A DNA stretch of 64,000 nt from Roseovarius sp. MMSF_3281 (GCF_030733685.1 NZ_JASHIM010000018.1:30750-94749), one strand, 5' to 3'; counted from the stretch's first letter, positions 19,066-28,059 are shown. Made by a program: numbers and translations. Notes: a model not told the origin generated them from the sequence alone.

Positions 19066-20100
19066 TCAGTCCTCCATCACGCCTTTGCGACCCATGAGGC
19101 CACGCGGACGTGTCAGCAGAATAAGAATGGCGACCAGATAGATAATGATCTGGTTAATACCGGGAATCAGGTCGATGATCTCTTTCATCGAGGCGAAGCT
19201 TTCGAGGATACCCAGAAGGAAACCGGCAAGCACCGCGCCCGGCAAAGAGCCCATGCCACCCACGACGACGACCACGAAGCTGAGCACGAGGAAATCCATG
19301 CCCATGTGGTAGTTTGGCGAGTTGATCGGCGCATACATCACCCCGGCAAGCCCTGCCACGGCGGCGGCGATGCCGAACATGATGGTAAAGCGTTTGTCGA
19401 TGTTGATTCCCAGAAGGCCCACTGTATCGCGATCTGCCATACCGGCCCGGACGACCATCCCGAATGTTGTGAATTGCAGGAAAGCGAATACCGCACCGAT
19501 GATGAGGGCCGCGAAGGCAAAGTAGACCAGACGCCAGTATGGATAGATGATCTGGTTGGCCTCCATCCCCAGCATCGCACCAAAGTCGAATGAGCCGGTG
19601 AAGGCTTCTGGCGCGGGTGTCGGGATCGGGTTGGCCCCATAGAAATACTTGATGATCTCTTGCAGTACGATGGCAAGGCCGAAGGTTACAAGGATCTGGT
19701 CGGCATGTGGGCGGTTATAGAAATGCTTGATAAGCCCGCGCTCCATGACCACGCCGATCAGGATCATGACCGGAATCGCGAAGAGGATGGCCAGCGGGAC
19801 AGCCCAGTCGATGATTGTTTCGCCGGTTTGCTGGCCAAAAAGGTCGTATACGTAAGGAACATCCACTTTCAATGGATTGCCCAGAAAGTCGGTCCGTGAT
19901 TCATCAACGACCTCATGGCTGAGGGTGATGATCCGAGAGAGGGTCACGGCACAGAATGCACCGATCATGAACAACGCCCCGTGGGCAAAATTCACAACCC
20001 CGAGCGTGCCGAAGATAAGAGTAAGGCCTAGCGCAATGAGGGCGTAGGCAGAGCCCTTGTCGAGCCCGTTTAGAACTTGGAGGATGATTGCGTCCATCAT
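19066..20100 (-). CDS. livH: Liv-type ABC transporter permease LivH
   Basis: A 344-aa permease with the diagnostic LALGLTLIFGTLGVVNFAHG-like N-terminus and GGMGSLPGAVLAGFLLG near the C-terminus. It is longer than the usual 290-310 aa because of an insert of about 45 polar residues after the second helix (including ESRTDFLGNPLKVDVPY), probably periplasmic. Two adjacent ATG codons (20100, 20097) are possible starts. The gap to the binding-protein gene holds a hairpin. Confidence 0.9.
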   Translation of the reverse strand: MMDAIILQVLNGLDKGSAYALIALGLTLIFGTLGVVNFAHGALFMIGAFCAVTLSRIITLSHEVVDESRTDFLGNPLKVDVPYVYDLFGQQTGETIIDWAVPLAILFAIPVMILIGVVMERGLIKHFYNRPHADQILVTFGLAIVLQEIIKYFYGANPIPTPAPEAFTGSFDFGAMLGMEANQIIYPYWRLVYFAFAALIIGAVFAFLQFTTFGMVVRAGMADRDTVGLLGINIDKRFTIMFGIAAAVAGLAGVMYAPINSPNYHMGMDFLVLSFVVVVVGGMGSLPGAVLAGFLLGILESFASMKEIIDLIPGINQIIIYLVAILILLTRPRGLMGRKGVMED

Positions 20101-20160
20101 TCCACCCTTCGCGATTCAGTGTGATTGAGGCGTGATCACCATGCCGGGATCAGGCGTGTT

Positions 20161-20187
20161 CGGTCGCGCACGTATTGTGCGCGACCG
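20161..20187 (-). other. Hairpin after the binding-protein gene
   Basis: CGGTCGCGCAC (20161-20171) and GTGCGCGACCG (20177-20187) form an 11-bp stem with a 5-base loop, without a T-tract. Between a binding-protein gene and its permease genes, such hairpins commonly stabilise the upstream message so that more binding protein is made. That role is inferred. Confidence 0.7.
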
Positions 20188-20198
20188 GGACGGCGATT

Positions 20199-21545
20199 TT
20201 ATGCGCCGTCGTTGCACGATCCTAGTGCGCCACCCTGGAATTGCGGGTGATCCGGGGCGTAGGTGACTTGCTCGGCAGGGGTCACTTCCACGATCTCCAG
20301 AAGGTCGAATTCGCTGGTCGGGTTTTCTTTACCCTTCACGACGAGAACGTCCTTGAAGCACTGGTGATCGTCGCCGCGGTACAGCGTCTTGCCATTACCC
20401 AAGCCGTCGAACTCGAAGTCTTCAAGCGCTTCGACGACTGCGCAGGGCTGGAAGCTGCCGGCGCGTTCACAGGCATCCGCATAGAGCAGGGTTTGCACAT
20501 AGGTGGTGTGCGCGGCCTGGCTCGGCGGGAAGCCGTATTTTTCGCCGAAGGATTTGACGAATGCTTTCGAGCCTTCGTCGGTCAGCGACCAGTGCCAGTT
20601 GGTGGAGCCGAAGATGCCCTTCACATTGGCGCCCGCGCCGCGTGCCATCAGGCGCGAATAAAGCGGAACGATGATCTGGAAGTCCTTGCCGTTCACCTGC
20701 TTGTCGCGCAGGCCGAACTGAACCGCGTTGGTCAGCGAGTTCACCATGTTGCCGCCGTAGTGGTTCAGAACCAGCGTGTCGGCACCCGATTGCAGAACCG
20801 GTGCGATGTAGGACGAGAAGTCGGTCTGCGTCAGCGGCGTTTTCACGGCGGCGACGGTTTCCCAACCCATGGCTTCGGTCGAAGAGCGCACGGCTTCCTC
20901 GGTGGTGTAGCCCCAGTTGTAGTCGGCGGTCAGGTGATATGCCTTGCGGTCATCGCCGTAGGCGTTCTTCAGAACCGGCGCCAGAGCGGCGCCCGACATG
21001 TACGAGTTGAAGAAGTGGCGGAACCCGTTGGCCCGCTTGTCTTTACCCGTGGTGTCGTTCGAGTGGGTCAGACCCGCCATGAAGATAACACCGGCCTCTT
21101 GGCAAAGCGCCTGCACGGCCACGGCCACGCCCGAGGACGAGCCGCCGGTGATCATCACTGCGCCGTCTTTTTCGATCATCGACTTGGCCGAGGCGCGTGC
21201 GGCGTCCGATTTGGTCTGTGTGTCGCCGGTGACGTATTCGACTTTCTTGCCCAGAATGCCGTTCCCTTGCAGCGCTTTCGAGCTGAAGGTGTTCATCATG
21301 CCGCCGTCGCCACCACCGTTCAGATGCTCGACCGCCAGCTCATAGGCGCGCAGTTCGTCCGCGCCCTCGTCGGCGTAGGGGCCGGTTTGCGGCACGTTGA
21401 AGCCAAGCGTGACCGTGCTGCCGGTGGGCTCGTTGGTGTAAGCCGCGGCGCTCGAGGCGGTGAAGATCGTCGGAAGCGCGACGCCGGCACCAGCAACAGC
21501 GCTGGTTTTCAGCAGACCACGACGAGTCAGGTTCGAATTGGACAT
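20199..21545 (-). CDS. TAT-exported ABC transporter substrate-binding protein (Liv/urea/amide type)
   Basis: A 448-aa periplasmic binding protein of the type-1 periplasmic fold. The N-terminus NLTRRGLLKTSAVAGAG is a twin-arginine signal, with a likely cut after SSAAA. The body shows GFNVPQTGPYADEGADELRAYELAVEHLNGGG, as in Liv and Urt binding proteins. TAT export implies folding before secretion, typical of the UrtA-like branch. It heads the operon binding protein-livH-livM-livG-livF(-acs). The ligand is unknown; acetate/short-chain acids, amides and amino acids remain open. ATG 21545 sits at the TAT N-region; upstream frame is not supported. Confidence 0.88.
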   Translation of the reverse strand: MSNSNLTRRGLLKTSAVAGAGVALPTIFTASSAAAYTNEPTGSTVTLGFNVPQTGPYADEGADELRAYELAVEHLNGGGDGGMMNTFSSKALQGNGILGKKVEYVTGDTQTKSDAARASAKSMIEKDGAVMITGGSSSGVAVAVQALCQEAGVIFMAGLTHSNDTTGKDKRANGFRHFFNSYMSGAALAPVLKNAYGDDRKAYHLTADYNWGYTTEEAVRSSTEAMGWETVAAVKTPLTQTDFSSYIAPVLQSGADTLVLNHYGGNMVNSLTNAVQFGLRDKQVNGKDFQIIVPLYSRLMARGAGANVKGIFGSTNWHWSLTDEGSKAFVKSFGEKYGFPPSQAAHTTYVQTLLYADACERAGSFQPCAVVEALEDFEFDGLGNGKTLYRGDDHQCFKDVLVVKGKENPTSEFDLLEIVEVTPAEQVTYAPDHPQFQGGALGSCNDGA

Positions 21546-21767
21546 TGATATCCTCCCGTTGAAAAATTCGATCGGGGAGGGCCTCCTCTGCGCCTCCCCA
21601 AACGGCACAAGTGTGCAAAGGGATTATCGCAAGGAGTAAGAAAATTACGCAACATCTGCTTCTGCGGGCACGATTTTTTTGTAAAAAAATAGACAGAATG
21701 ACTTTTCGAGTTGTAAATTACTACGCATTCCGCCACAGAAGCCTATTGAATCTTTAGGGTTTTCGTA
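21546..21767. promoter_or_regulatory. Divergent control region between transporter operon and its likely regulator
   Basis: This AT-rich gap must hold the promoters of both the ABC operon and the XRE regulator. Visible structure: a perfect A/T palindrome ATTTTTTT-GT-AAAAAAAT (21673-21690); related words TGCAAAGG (21614-21621) and CGCAAGG (21628-21634); and AAATTACGCAAC (21642-21653) with a partial inverted copy GTTGTAAATT (21710-21719). These are candidate operators for the adjacent DUF2083 regulator, whose relatives bind TGCAAA-like words. No footprint evidence. Confidence 0.4.
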
Positions 21768-23078
21768 ATGTCGACCAGCTCCATTATCGGAACGCGCATC
21801 CGCGAGAAACGCATGGCGCTGGGCATGCGACAAACAGAGTTGGCAAGTGCGGCGGAAATATCCCCTTCGTATCTGAACCTTATCGAACATAACCGTCGCA
21901 GAATCGGCGGGCGGACGCTTTTGAAGCTGGCCGCGGCCTTGGAGGTCGAGCCGACGTTGCTTTCAGAAGGGGCTGAGGCCACACTCCTGTTGGCCTTGAA
22001 AGGGGCTGCCGGATCGCGCAAGGAATTGAAGGCGGAAACCGACCGGCTGGAAGAATTCGCCGGGCGTTTTCCGGGATGGGCGCAGTTGGTGGCCGCGCTT
22101 CATCAACGTGTCGAGACCTTGGAAAGAAGTCTTCAAAACCTGACCGATAGGATGGCGCATGACCCGCATTTGGCCGCGTCGCTGCACGAGGTTATCTCAA
22201 CGGTCACAGCGATCCGGTCCGCGGCTTCCATTCTGGCTGATACGCAAGAGATCGAGCCCGAGTGGCAAAACCGGTTTCACAGGAACATAGGCGAAGACAG
22301 CCGGAGATTGGCCGAAGGGGCACAAGCCCTTGTACGATACCTTGAAGCCGGTCCCGATAGCGACGCTGAAGTCCTGTCACCACAGGATGAGGTCCAAGCC
22401 GTTTTGGCCGAAACCTCCTATTACCTTGAACCTATTGAAACGGCCGGTGAACCGAAGGCGGCCGTGGATGGCACCTTGGAAAAGCTGTCGGCCAAGCTTG
22501 AGAGTGACGCATCCCGGGGTATGCTTCGTGAGTACCTAGATGGGTATGCCGACGACGTCGCGCGTGTCCCGTTGAATGACTTGCGCGGTGCGATTTCGAC
22601 ATTGGGGATTGAGCCGGATGCCTTGGCGCAACGGTTCGGGGTTCAATTGCCATTGATCTTTCGGCGGCTTGCGTCGCTGCCCGAAGATGAAGTTGGTCCG
22701 GTTGGATTAATCGTCTGCGATAGCTCGGGGACGCTGCTTCAACGCAAGGAGGTTGCCGGTTTCGGGGCACCCCGTGTTGCAGGAGCTTGTCCGCTATGGC
22801 CGATTTTTCAGGCATTGCGGCAACCTTCCGCGCCGTTGCGTGTTCATCTGCGCCAAAGCGGACGTGAGAATGTAACGCTTCTGGCCATGGCCGCAGCCGA
22901 ACCTGTTACGCAGGCAACGTTTGACCAACCGGCCTTGATAAACGGGTACATGCTGTTGCTACCGGTACGCGAAGATGCCAGCGTGCCGACGGTTGATGTT
23001 GGTATTTCCTGCCGGATCTGTCCGCGTAACGCCTGTGCCGCGCGGCGAGAACCTTCAATAATGTCAGAGGTTTTTTGA
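21768..23078 (+). CDS. XRE-family DUF2083 (short-chain fatty acyl) transcriptional regulator
   Basis: A 436-aa regulator with an N-terminal XRE helix-turn-helix (IREKRMALGMRQTELASAAEISPSYLNLIEHNRR in part) and a C-terminal DUF2083-type domain ending in a Cys cluster CRICPRNACAAR. This is the RamB/PrpR-type family that controls acetate, propionate and glyoxylate-cycle genes in other bacteria; some members carry an Fe-S cluster on these Cys. A middle segment LHEVISTVTAIRSAASIL resembles a histidine-kinase dimerisation helix. Being divergent from the ABC-acs block, it is the likely regulator of it. Confidence 0.85.
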   Translation: MSTSSIIGTRIREKRMALGMRQTELASAAEISPSYLNLIEHNRRRIGGRTLLKLAAALEVEPTLLSEGAEATLLLALKGAAGSRKELKAETDRLEEFAGRFPGWAQLVAALHQRVETLERSLQNLTDRMAHDPHLAASLHEVISTVTAIRSAASILADTQEIEPEWQNRFHRNIGEDSRRLAEGAQALVRYLEAGPDSDAEVLSPQDEVQAVLAETSYYLEPIETAGEPKAAVDGTLEKLSAKLESDASRGMLREYLDGYADDVARVPLNDLRGAISTLGIEPDALAQRFGVQLPLIFRRLASLPEDEVGPVGLIVCDSSGTLLQRKEVAGFGAPRVAGACPLWPIFQALRQPSAPLRVHLRQSGRENVTLLAMAAAEPVTQATFDQPALINGYMLLLPVREDASVPTVDVGISCRICPRNACAARREPSIMSEVF

Positions 23079-23148
23079 CTTGTGAGGCGAGTTTCACGAT
23101 AAACGATTATACGCAACGCGCGATGACGCCGGAGGGGAGGCCGGTGCC

Positions 23149-23523
23149 ATGAACAAAAAAGTGCTTTTGATCGAAGATGAGCCGAATATCATTGAGGCGG
23201 TCAGCTTTATCTTGATGCGCGACGGATGGGAGGTGAAAACCCATTCGAACGGGCACGATGCCATGGATGCGGTGCGCAGGCGCGAGGCGGATATCGTCAT
23301 TCTGGATGTCATGCTTCCGGGGCGCAGTGGATTCGACATCCTGAAAGACATTCGTTCAGATCCTGCACTGGGGGACACGCCCGTCCTGATGCTGACGGCC
23401 CGAGGGCAGGACAAGGACCGCGAGATGGCCGAAAGGGTCGGTGCGAACCGATTTATGACAAAACCGTTTTCCAACGCTGATGTTTTGGATGCTGTAAGGG
23501 CATTGGTGGCTGAACATGAGTGA
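23149..23523 (+). CDS. Single-domain response regulator (CheY-like)
   Basis: A 124-aa receiver without an output domain. The phosphoacceptor is D53 in IVILDVMLPG, the acidic pocket is E9-D10-E11, the Thr is in LMLTARG and the Lys is K105 in TKPFS. The next two genes overlap or abut it, ending in a histidine kinase, so it is probably the kinase's partner or a phosphate sink; without DNA-binding output it must act through protein contact or relay. Confidence 0.92.
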   Translation: MNKKVLLIEDEPNIIEAVSFILMRDGWEVKTHSNGHDAMDAVRRREADIVILDVMLPGRSGFDILKDIRSDPALGDTPVLMLTARGQDKDREMAERVGANRFMTKPFSNADVLDAVRALVAEHE

Positions 23524-23791
23524 AGACGGCCGCATACCGGTTTTCGTCGAGCGTAAAACCTACCGCCGTCGTCGCATGGCCGATGCTGCGCGCATGCTTC
23601 CAATGCTTGGGGCTATGCTGTTTTGTTTGCCGCTGCTTTGGGCCATCGACGAAGAGCCCCGAACAGCATTGACGATGTTCTATCTTTTTCTGGTCTGGGT
23701 CGGGCTTTGCGTCGTCTCTGCTGTCATATCGGCCCATTTGCCGACTGAAGCCGACAATTCACAAACCGAAGACCAGACCGAGGGCCCTTGA
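23516..23791 (+). CDS. Small two-helix membrane protein before the SLC5-kinase
   Basis: A 91-aa protein with a basic N-terminal region (RKTYRRRRMADAARM), two hydrophobic segments (about residues 28-44 and 51-72) and an acidic, polar tail. It overlaps the receiver gene by 8 bases and ends directly before the kinase ATG, so the three are coupled. No sequence family recognised. The layout recalls the small two-helix partners (YjcH/DUF485 or DUF4212 type) that precede SLC5 solute symporters such as ActP; that analogy is inference. Confidence 0.75.
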   Translation: MSEDGRIPVFVERKTYRRRRMADAARMLPMLGAMLFCLPLLWAIDEEPRTALTMFYLFLVWVGLCVVSAVISAHLPTEADNSQTEDQTEGP

Positions 23792-26482
23792 ATGGCGTCC
23801 TTGAATGCGCTTGCGATTGTCTGCGTTCTTTATGTCGTGGTCTTGTTTTCGGTGGCTTTTGCCGCTGATCGAGCGGCGCTGCATGGGCGCGGGGCATGGC
23901 TTCGCTCGCCGATTGTCTACACGCTTTCGCTTTCGATCTATTGCACGGCCTGGACATTTTACGGCGCGGTTGGTTTCGCCGTGCGCTCGGGGCTGGAGTA
24001 TGTGACGATTTATCTTGGTCCGACGCTTATCATGATTGGCTGGTGGTGGACCCTGCGCAAAATGGTGCGCGTAGGGCGTAGCCAAAGGATCACCTCGATC
24101 GCGGACTTGATCTCGTCGCGCTATGGTAAGTCGAATACCCTTGCGGTTTTCGTCACCCTTCTGGCCGTGATCGGAACGACCCCCTACATTGCCCTGCAAC
24201 TGCAATCTGTCACCTTGTCGTTCCAGATTTTCGCCGAGAATGACCTTCTCCAGCGGCAAACCGTCAGCCAGCAATCAATTGCTTTCTGGGTTGCCGGTGG
24301 CCTTGCCGTTTTCACGATTCTCTTTGGCACGAGAAACCTTGACGCCAATGAACGGCATCATGGTGTGGTCATGGCGATTGCGCTGGAAGCCGTTGTGAAA
24401 CTCTTCGCGCTATTGGCGGTCGGTGTCTTCGTGGTCTGGGGGTTGTCGGGTGGCATTGGCGAAACGCTGGCACGCATTGACGCGTCGCCCATCAAGAATT
24501 TCGAAGTCAGCGGCAGTCGCTGGGTCGGGTTGACCATGTTGTCGGCGGCCGCCTTCATCTGCCTGCCGCGCATGTTCCAGGTCATGGTTGTCGAAAACGA
24601 GGACGAAAGCCACTTGCGCACCGCGGCATGGGCCTTCCCTGCCTATTTGATGGCGATGAGCCTTTTCGTGGTACCCATCGCCGCGGTCGGACTGGAAAAA
24701 CTCCCGTCGGCCTCTAACCCGGATCTGTTCGTTTTAACGCTGCCTTTACAGGAAGGTCAGGATGGCTTGGCCATCCTTTCGTTCCTCGGCGGCTTCAGTT
24801 CCGCCACGTCGATGGTCATCGTGGCTGCCATTGCATTGTCCACGATGGTTTCAAATCATATCGTCATGCCGATCTGGCTGTGGATGTCGGGTGGCACGGC
24901 CATGGTCTCGGGCGATGTGCGTAACGTGGCCTTGCTGGCAAGGCGGATATCTATCGCTGGCATCGTTTTTCTTGGGTATCTTTATTTTCGCGTCTCTGGT
25001 GGAGGCGCCGCCCTGGCCGCAATCGGATTGATTTCTTTTGTGGGTGTGGCACAGTTTTTACCCGCCTTGATGGGCGGCTTGTTTTGGCGCGGCGCCAATC
25101 GGGTCGGGGCGCTTGCGGGATTGGTAACCGGTGCGGCCATATGGCTTTACAGCCTGTTCTTACCCAGTTTCGGGGATACGTTCCTGATGCCGCAACATGT
25201 GATTGAACACGGTCCTTTGGGAATCGACTGGCTGCGACCGCAGGCCTTGTTCGGGACGGAAGGTCTTGACCCGATCGTGCATGCCTTCATGTGGTCAGTG
25301 TTTCTGAACACTTTGGTTTTTCTCGTGGTCTCGCTTCTAAGCTTTCCGCGACCTGTTGAGCGTTTGCAGGGTGCGCAGTTTGTGAATGTCTTTCAGCACT
25401 CGGGTACCGCCGGTACATGGTCCGGCGGCCTTGCACAAAGCGAGGATTTGCTGATCATGTCGCAACGCATCATGGGGCCTGCCGAGGCCCAGGCGTTGTT
25501 TTCGGAAGCCGCGAAACGACAGGGGATCGCCGGGCTTCTTCCCGAACCCACACCAGATTTTCTGCAAGAGTTGGAACGGGTTTTGTCCGGGTCTGTCGGG
25601 GCGGCAACCGCTCATGCGATGATAAGTCAGATCGTTGGAGGCGCGACGGTTTCCGTTGAAGACTTGATGGCGGTTGCGGATGAAACCGCCCAGATCATGG
25701 AATATTCAAGCCGATTGGAGGCCAAGACAGAAGAACAGGCTAGAACGGCAAGACAGCTGCGCGAAGCAAACGACAAGCTCACCCAGTTGTCGGTTCAGAA
25801 AGATGCCTTCCTAAGCCAGATCAGTCATGAGTTGCGCACACCGATGACATCCATCCGCGCGTTTTCCGAAATAATGCGCGACACCGAAGGCCTGACCGAA
25901 GATGAGCAGAACAAGTATTCATCCATCATTCACGATGAAGCGGTCCGGTTGACACGGCTACTTGATGACCTTTTGGACCTGAGTGTTCTGGAGAACGCAC
26001 AAGTCCTGCTCAACTGGCAATCAGGGACGCTTGAAGAGGTGCTTGACCGGGCGGTTTCGGCTGCGGGTGGCAGTGATCCTGACTTCCAAATCGACCGTTT
26101 GCCGCAGCGTGAACACTTCGAGCTGCGATCTGATCTGGATCGTCTTGCCCAAGTCTTTATCAACCTAATTTCCAATGCACGGAAGTATTGTGACGCGAAA
26201 GACCCGGTTTTGAAGATCCGTGCAAAGCGAAGTGATGACCGTTTGATAATTGACTTCATCGACAACGGATCAGGTATCCCAATGGACAAGCAAACGCTGA
26301 TTTTTGAAAAGTTCTCGCGCATTGGCGAGACAAAAGCCGGCGGTGCCGGTCTTGGGTTGGCGATTTGTCGCGAGGTCATGGCAAGATTGTCAGGCGCGAT
26401 CACGTACTTACCGGGACAAAAAGGCGCGGCTTTCAGGGTGACGGTGCCGATCGACTCCCCTTCGGTGAAGGCTGCGGGATAA
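23792..26482 (+). CDS. Sodium:solute symporter-histidine kinase hybrid (CbrA/CrbS-like)
   Basis: An 896-aa fusion. Residues 1 to about 500 form an SLC5-type symporter domain with some 13 hydrophobic helices (SIYCTAWTFYGAVG, RYGKSNTLAVFVTLLA, FLGGFSSATSMVIVAAIALSTM in part). After a soluble linker and a coiled-coil stretch (about 630-670) comes a HisKA domain with phospho-His H679 in QISHELRTPMTS and a HATPase_c domain (NLISNARKYC, DNGSGIP, GGAGLGLAI). CbrA and the acetate-responsive CrbS have this layout. With acs, an ABC transporter and a DUF2083 regulator nearby, acetate or another short-chain acid is the likely cue. Confidence 0.92.
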   Translation: MASLNALAIVCVLYVVVLFSVAFAADRAALHGRGAWLRSPIVYTLSLSIYCTAWTFYGAVGFAVRSGLEYVTIYLGPTLIMIGWWWTLRKMVRVGRSQRITSIADLISSRYGKSNTLAVFVTLLAVIGTTPYIALQLQSVTLSFQIFAENDLLQRQTVSQQSIAFWVAGGLAVFTILFGTRNLDANERHHGVVMAIALEAVVKLFALLAVGVFVVWGLSGGIGETLARIDASPIKNFEVSGSRWVGLTMLSAAAFICLPRMFQVMVVENEDESHLRTAAWAFPAYLMAMSLFVVPIAAVGLEKLPSASNPDLFVLTLPLQEGQDGLAILSFLGGFSSATSMVIVAAIALSTMVSNHIVMPIWLWMSGGTAMVSGDVRNVALLARRISIAGIVFLGYLYFRVSGGGAALAAIGLISFVGVAQFLPALMGGLFWRGANRVGALAGLVTGAAIWLYSLFLPSFGDTFLMPQHVIEHGPLGIDWLRPQALFGTEGLDPIVHAFMWSVFLNTLVFLVVSLLSFPRPVERLQGAQFVNVFQHSGTAGTWSGGLAQSEDLLIMSQRIMGPAEAQALFSEAAKRQGIAGLLPEPTPDFLQELERVLSGSVGAATAHAMISQIVGGATVSVEDLMAVADETAQIMEYSSRLEAKTEEQARTARQLREANDKLTQLSVQKDAFLSQISHELRTPMTSIRAFSEIMRDTEGLTEDEQNKYSSIIHDEAVRLTRLLDDLLDLSVLENAQVLLNWQSGTLEEVLDRAVSAAGGSDPDFQIDRLPQREHFELRSDLDRLAQVFINLISNARKYCDAKDPVLKIRAKRSDDRLIIDFIDNGSGIPMDKQTLIFEKFSRIGETKAGGAGLGLAICREVMARLSGAITYLPGQKGAAFRVTVPIDSPSVKAAG

Positions 26483-26566
26483 AACAGCTTTTGGTAAGAC
26501 CTTGGTAACCAAAACGCGGTTAATTTGCTTGTGATTTACCGCAAAGTCAGTGGCGGGTATTCCGAT

Positions 26567-27601
26567 ATGACAGGCAAGAATTCAGTCATCCACCGCAAGG
26601 CGCAATTCGCACGCCAGGAATTCGATGCGCGTGGAATGTCGATGTCCAAGGCATTAAGGGTTGCACTGGCCCGCGTCGCGGACCGTCACTACGATTTGCC
26701 TCTTGTGGTCAGCACGGTGGAACAAGTCGCCGCAAGTCATGCCAAGTTGCGAGATCATTTTGAGGATGAGGGCTTACTGGCCCTATTGGGCGGCCCGGAT
26801 CGCCTCGCGGGGGCTATATGTCTGGATACGCAGTTCCTGACGGCGTTGATCGAAATGCAGACCATGGGGCATGTCAGGCAAACAGCAGCGCAACGGCGGC
26901 CGGTCACAAGAACGGATGCCGCGATTTCTGCGCCTTTCATCGACAGGTTCCTGGAAACGGCGCACTCCCAACTTGCGGATGCCTCCCCCAAGCTTGCAGG
27001 ATACAGATTTGACGACATGGTTGAAGATGCGCGCGCACTGACGCTCGCAATGGATGCACCAGATTACGCGATTTATAAGTTGACCGTAGATTTACATGAT
27101 GGTGCGAAGTCAGGTTTGATGACGGTCATTCTGCCCGTCGATCCAGTCGGTGTCGCAAAAGGCGGGGGCGACCATATTCATGCGGAAAAAACCACCCAAG
27201 AGGGGCTAGGCGATGTCGCCCGAAACGCACCGGTGACACTCAACGCGGTTCTTGATCGACTGGAAATGCCGTTGCGGGACGCGTGCAAACTCCAAGTTGG
27301 CATGCGCTTTCCCATTGCGCCAAACGCGTTGGCGGATGCGCAGCTTACGGCAACAGGCGGATATGTCGTGGCAGGCGTTGTTCTTGGACAGGTCAACGGA
27401 TTTCGCGCGGCCCGCCTTGTGTCAGGGCGCAACGGTCAGCTACCAACAGGCGTGGAGGCGCAAGTGCCGATGCCACCAAGTGAACAGCGGCACTTGGAGA
27501 AGGAAACCGGGCTGTCCAATGTCACGACGGATGAAGAAAAGCCTTCGGAACAACTTGACCCTGCAGCTTTGCCAGAGATGGTGAGCAGTGAAGACCCGTA
27601 A
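26567..27601 (+). CDS. FliM/FliN-family (SpoA domain) protein outside a flagellar cluster
   Basis: A 344-aa protein whose C-terminal part (about residues 210-285) resembles the SpoA/FliN domain: APVTLNAVLDRLEMPLRDA, LQVGMRFPI, and a GFRAARLVSGRNG end. The N-terminal two-thirds lack clear FliM CheY-binding motifs. The tail is acidic and low in complexity. No flagellar genes are nearby, so either it is a dispersed motor-switch component or a repurposed SpoA protein. ATG 26567 gives MTGKNSVIHRKAQFARQEF; earlier codons are not supported. Confidence 0.7.
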   Translation: MTGKNSVIHRKAQFARQEFDARGMSMSKALRVALARVADRHYDLPLVVSTVEQVAASHAKLRDHFEDEGLLALLGGPDRLAGAICLDTQFLTALIEMQTMGHVRQTAAQRRPVTRTDAAISAPFIDRFLETAHSQLADASPKLAGYRFDDMVEDARALTLAMDAPDYAIYKLTVDLHDGAKSGLMTVILPVDPVGVAKGGGDHIHAEKTTQEGLGDVARNAPVTLNAVLDRLEMPLRDACKLQVGMRFPIAPNALADAQLTATGGYVVAGVVLGQVNGFRAARLVSGRNGQLPTGVEAQVPMPPSEQRHLEKETGLSNVTTDEEKPSEQLDPAALPEMVSSEDP

Positions 27602-27735
27602 CTTGTCGGCGAAGAGTGGGACAGCGGGTTTATCTAAGCGCGCTGAACCTGAGCGTGGTGCGCGGCACAAGTTGATGTGGGTCAAGGCAACCCGTTCTGC
27701 GACATGCGATTGTCGCAAAGCTCAGGAGGAAACCC

Positions 27736-28059
27736 ATGAATACACCCGAGAAATACCGCCAGAAATTGATGACCCGCTTGGCCGAATTGGACAGCAGACT
27801 GCACCAAATTGAGGCAGACTTGGACGAACCGCACTCAAAAGACTGGGAAGAGAGCGCGGTTGAACGAGAAGGGGAAGAAGTTCTCGAAAAATTGGGTCAG
27901 ACTGGGCAAGAGGAAATTGCCAGGATCCGGGCGGCACTCCGGCGCATAAGGGAGGGATCTTACGGAAACTGCGTCAGGTGTGGCGAGGCAATCGCCTTAG
28001 AAAGACTCGATACGCTGCCGGACACACCGTTGTGTCGCGATTGCGCTGCCGCGATTTGA
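27736..28059 (+). CDS. TraR/DksA-family zinc-finger protein
   Basis: A 107-aa protein: a predicted N-terminal coiled coil (about 1-70) and a C4 zinc finger with spacing C-x2-C-x17-C-x2-C (CVRCGEAI...CRDC). Family members bind the RNA polymerase secondary channel and alter promoter response, often with ppGpp. The coiled-coil tip carries DWEESAVEREGEE; canonical DksA has two Asp at its tip, so activity on polymerase may differ. Single gene, AGGAGGAAA before the ATG. Confidence 0.9.
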   Translation: MNTPEKYRQKLMTRLAELDSRLHQIEADLDEPHSKDWEESAVEREGEEVLEKLGQTGQEEIARIRAALRRIREGSYGNCVRCGEAIALERLDTLPDTPLCRDCAAAI

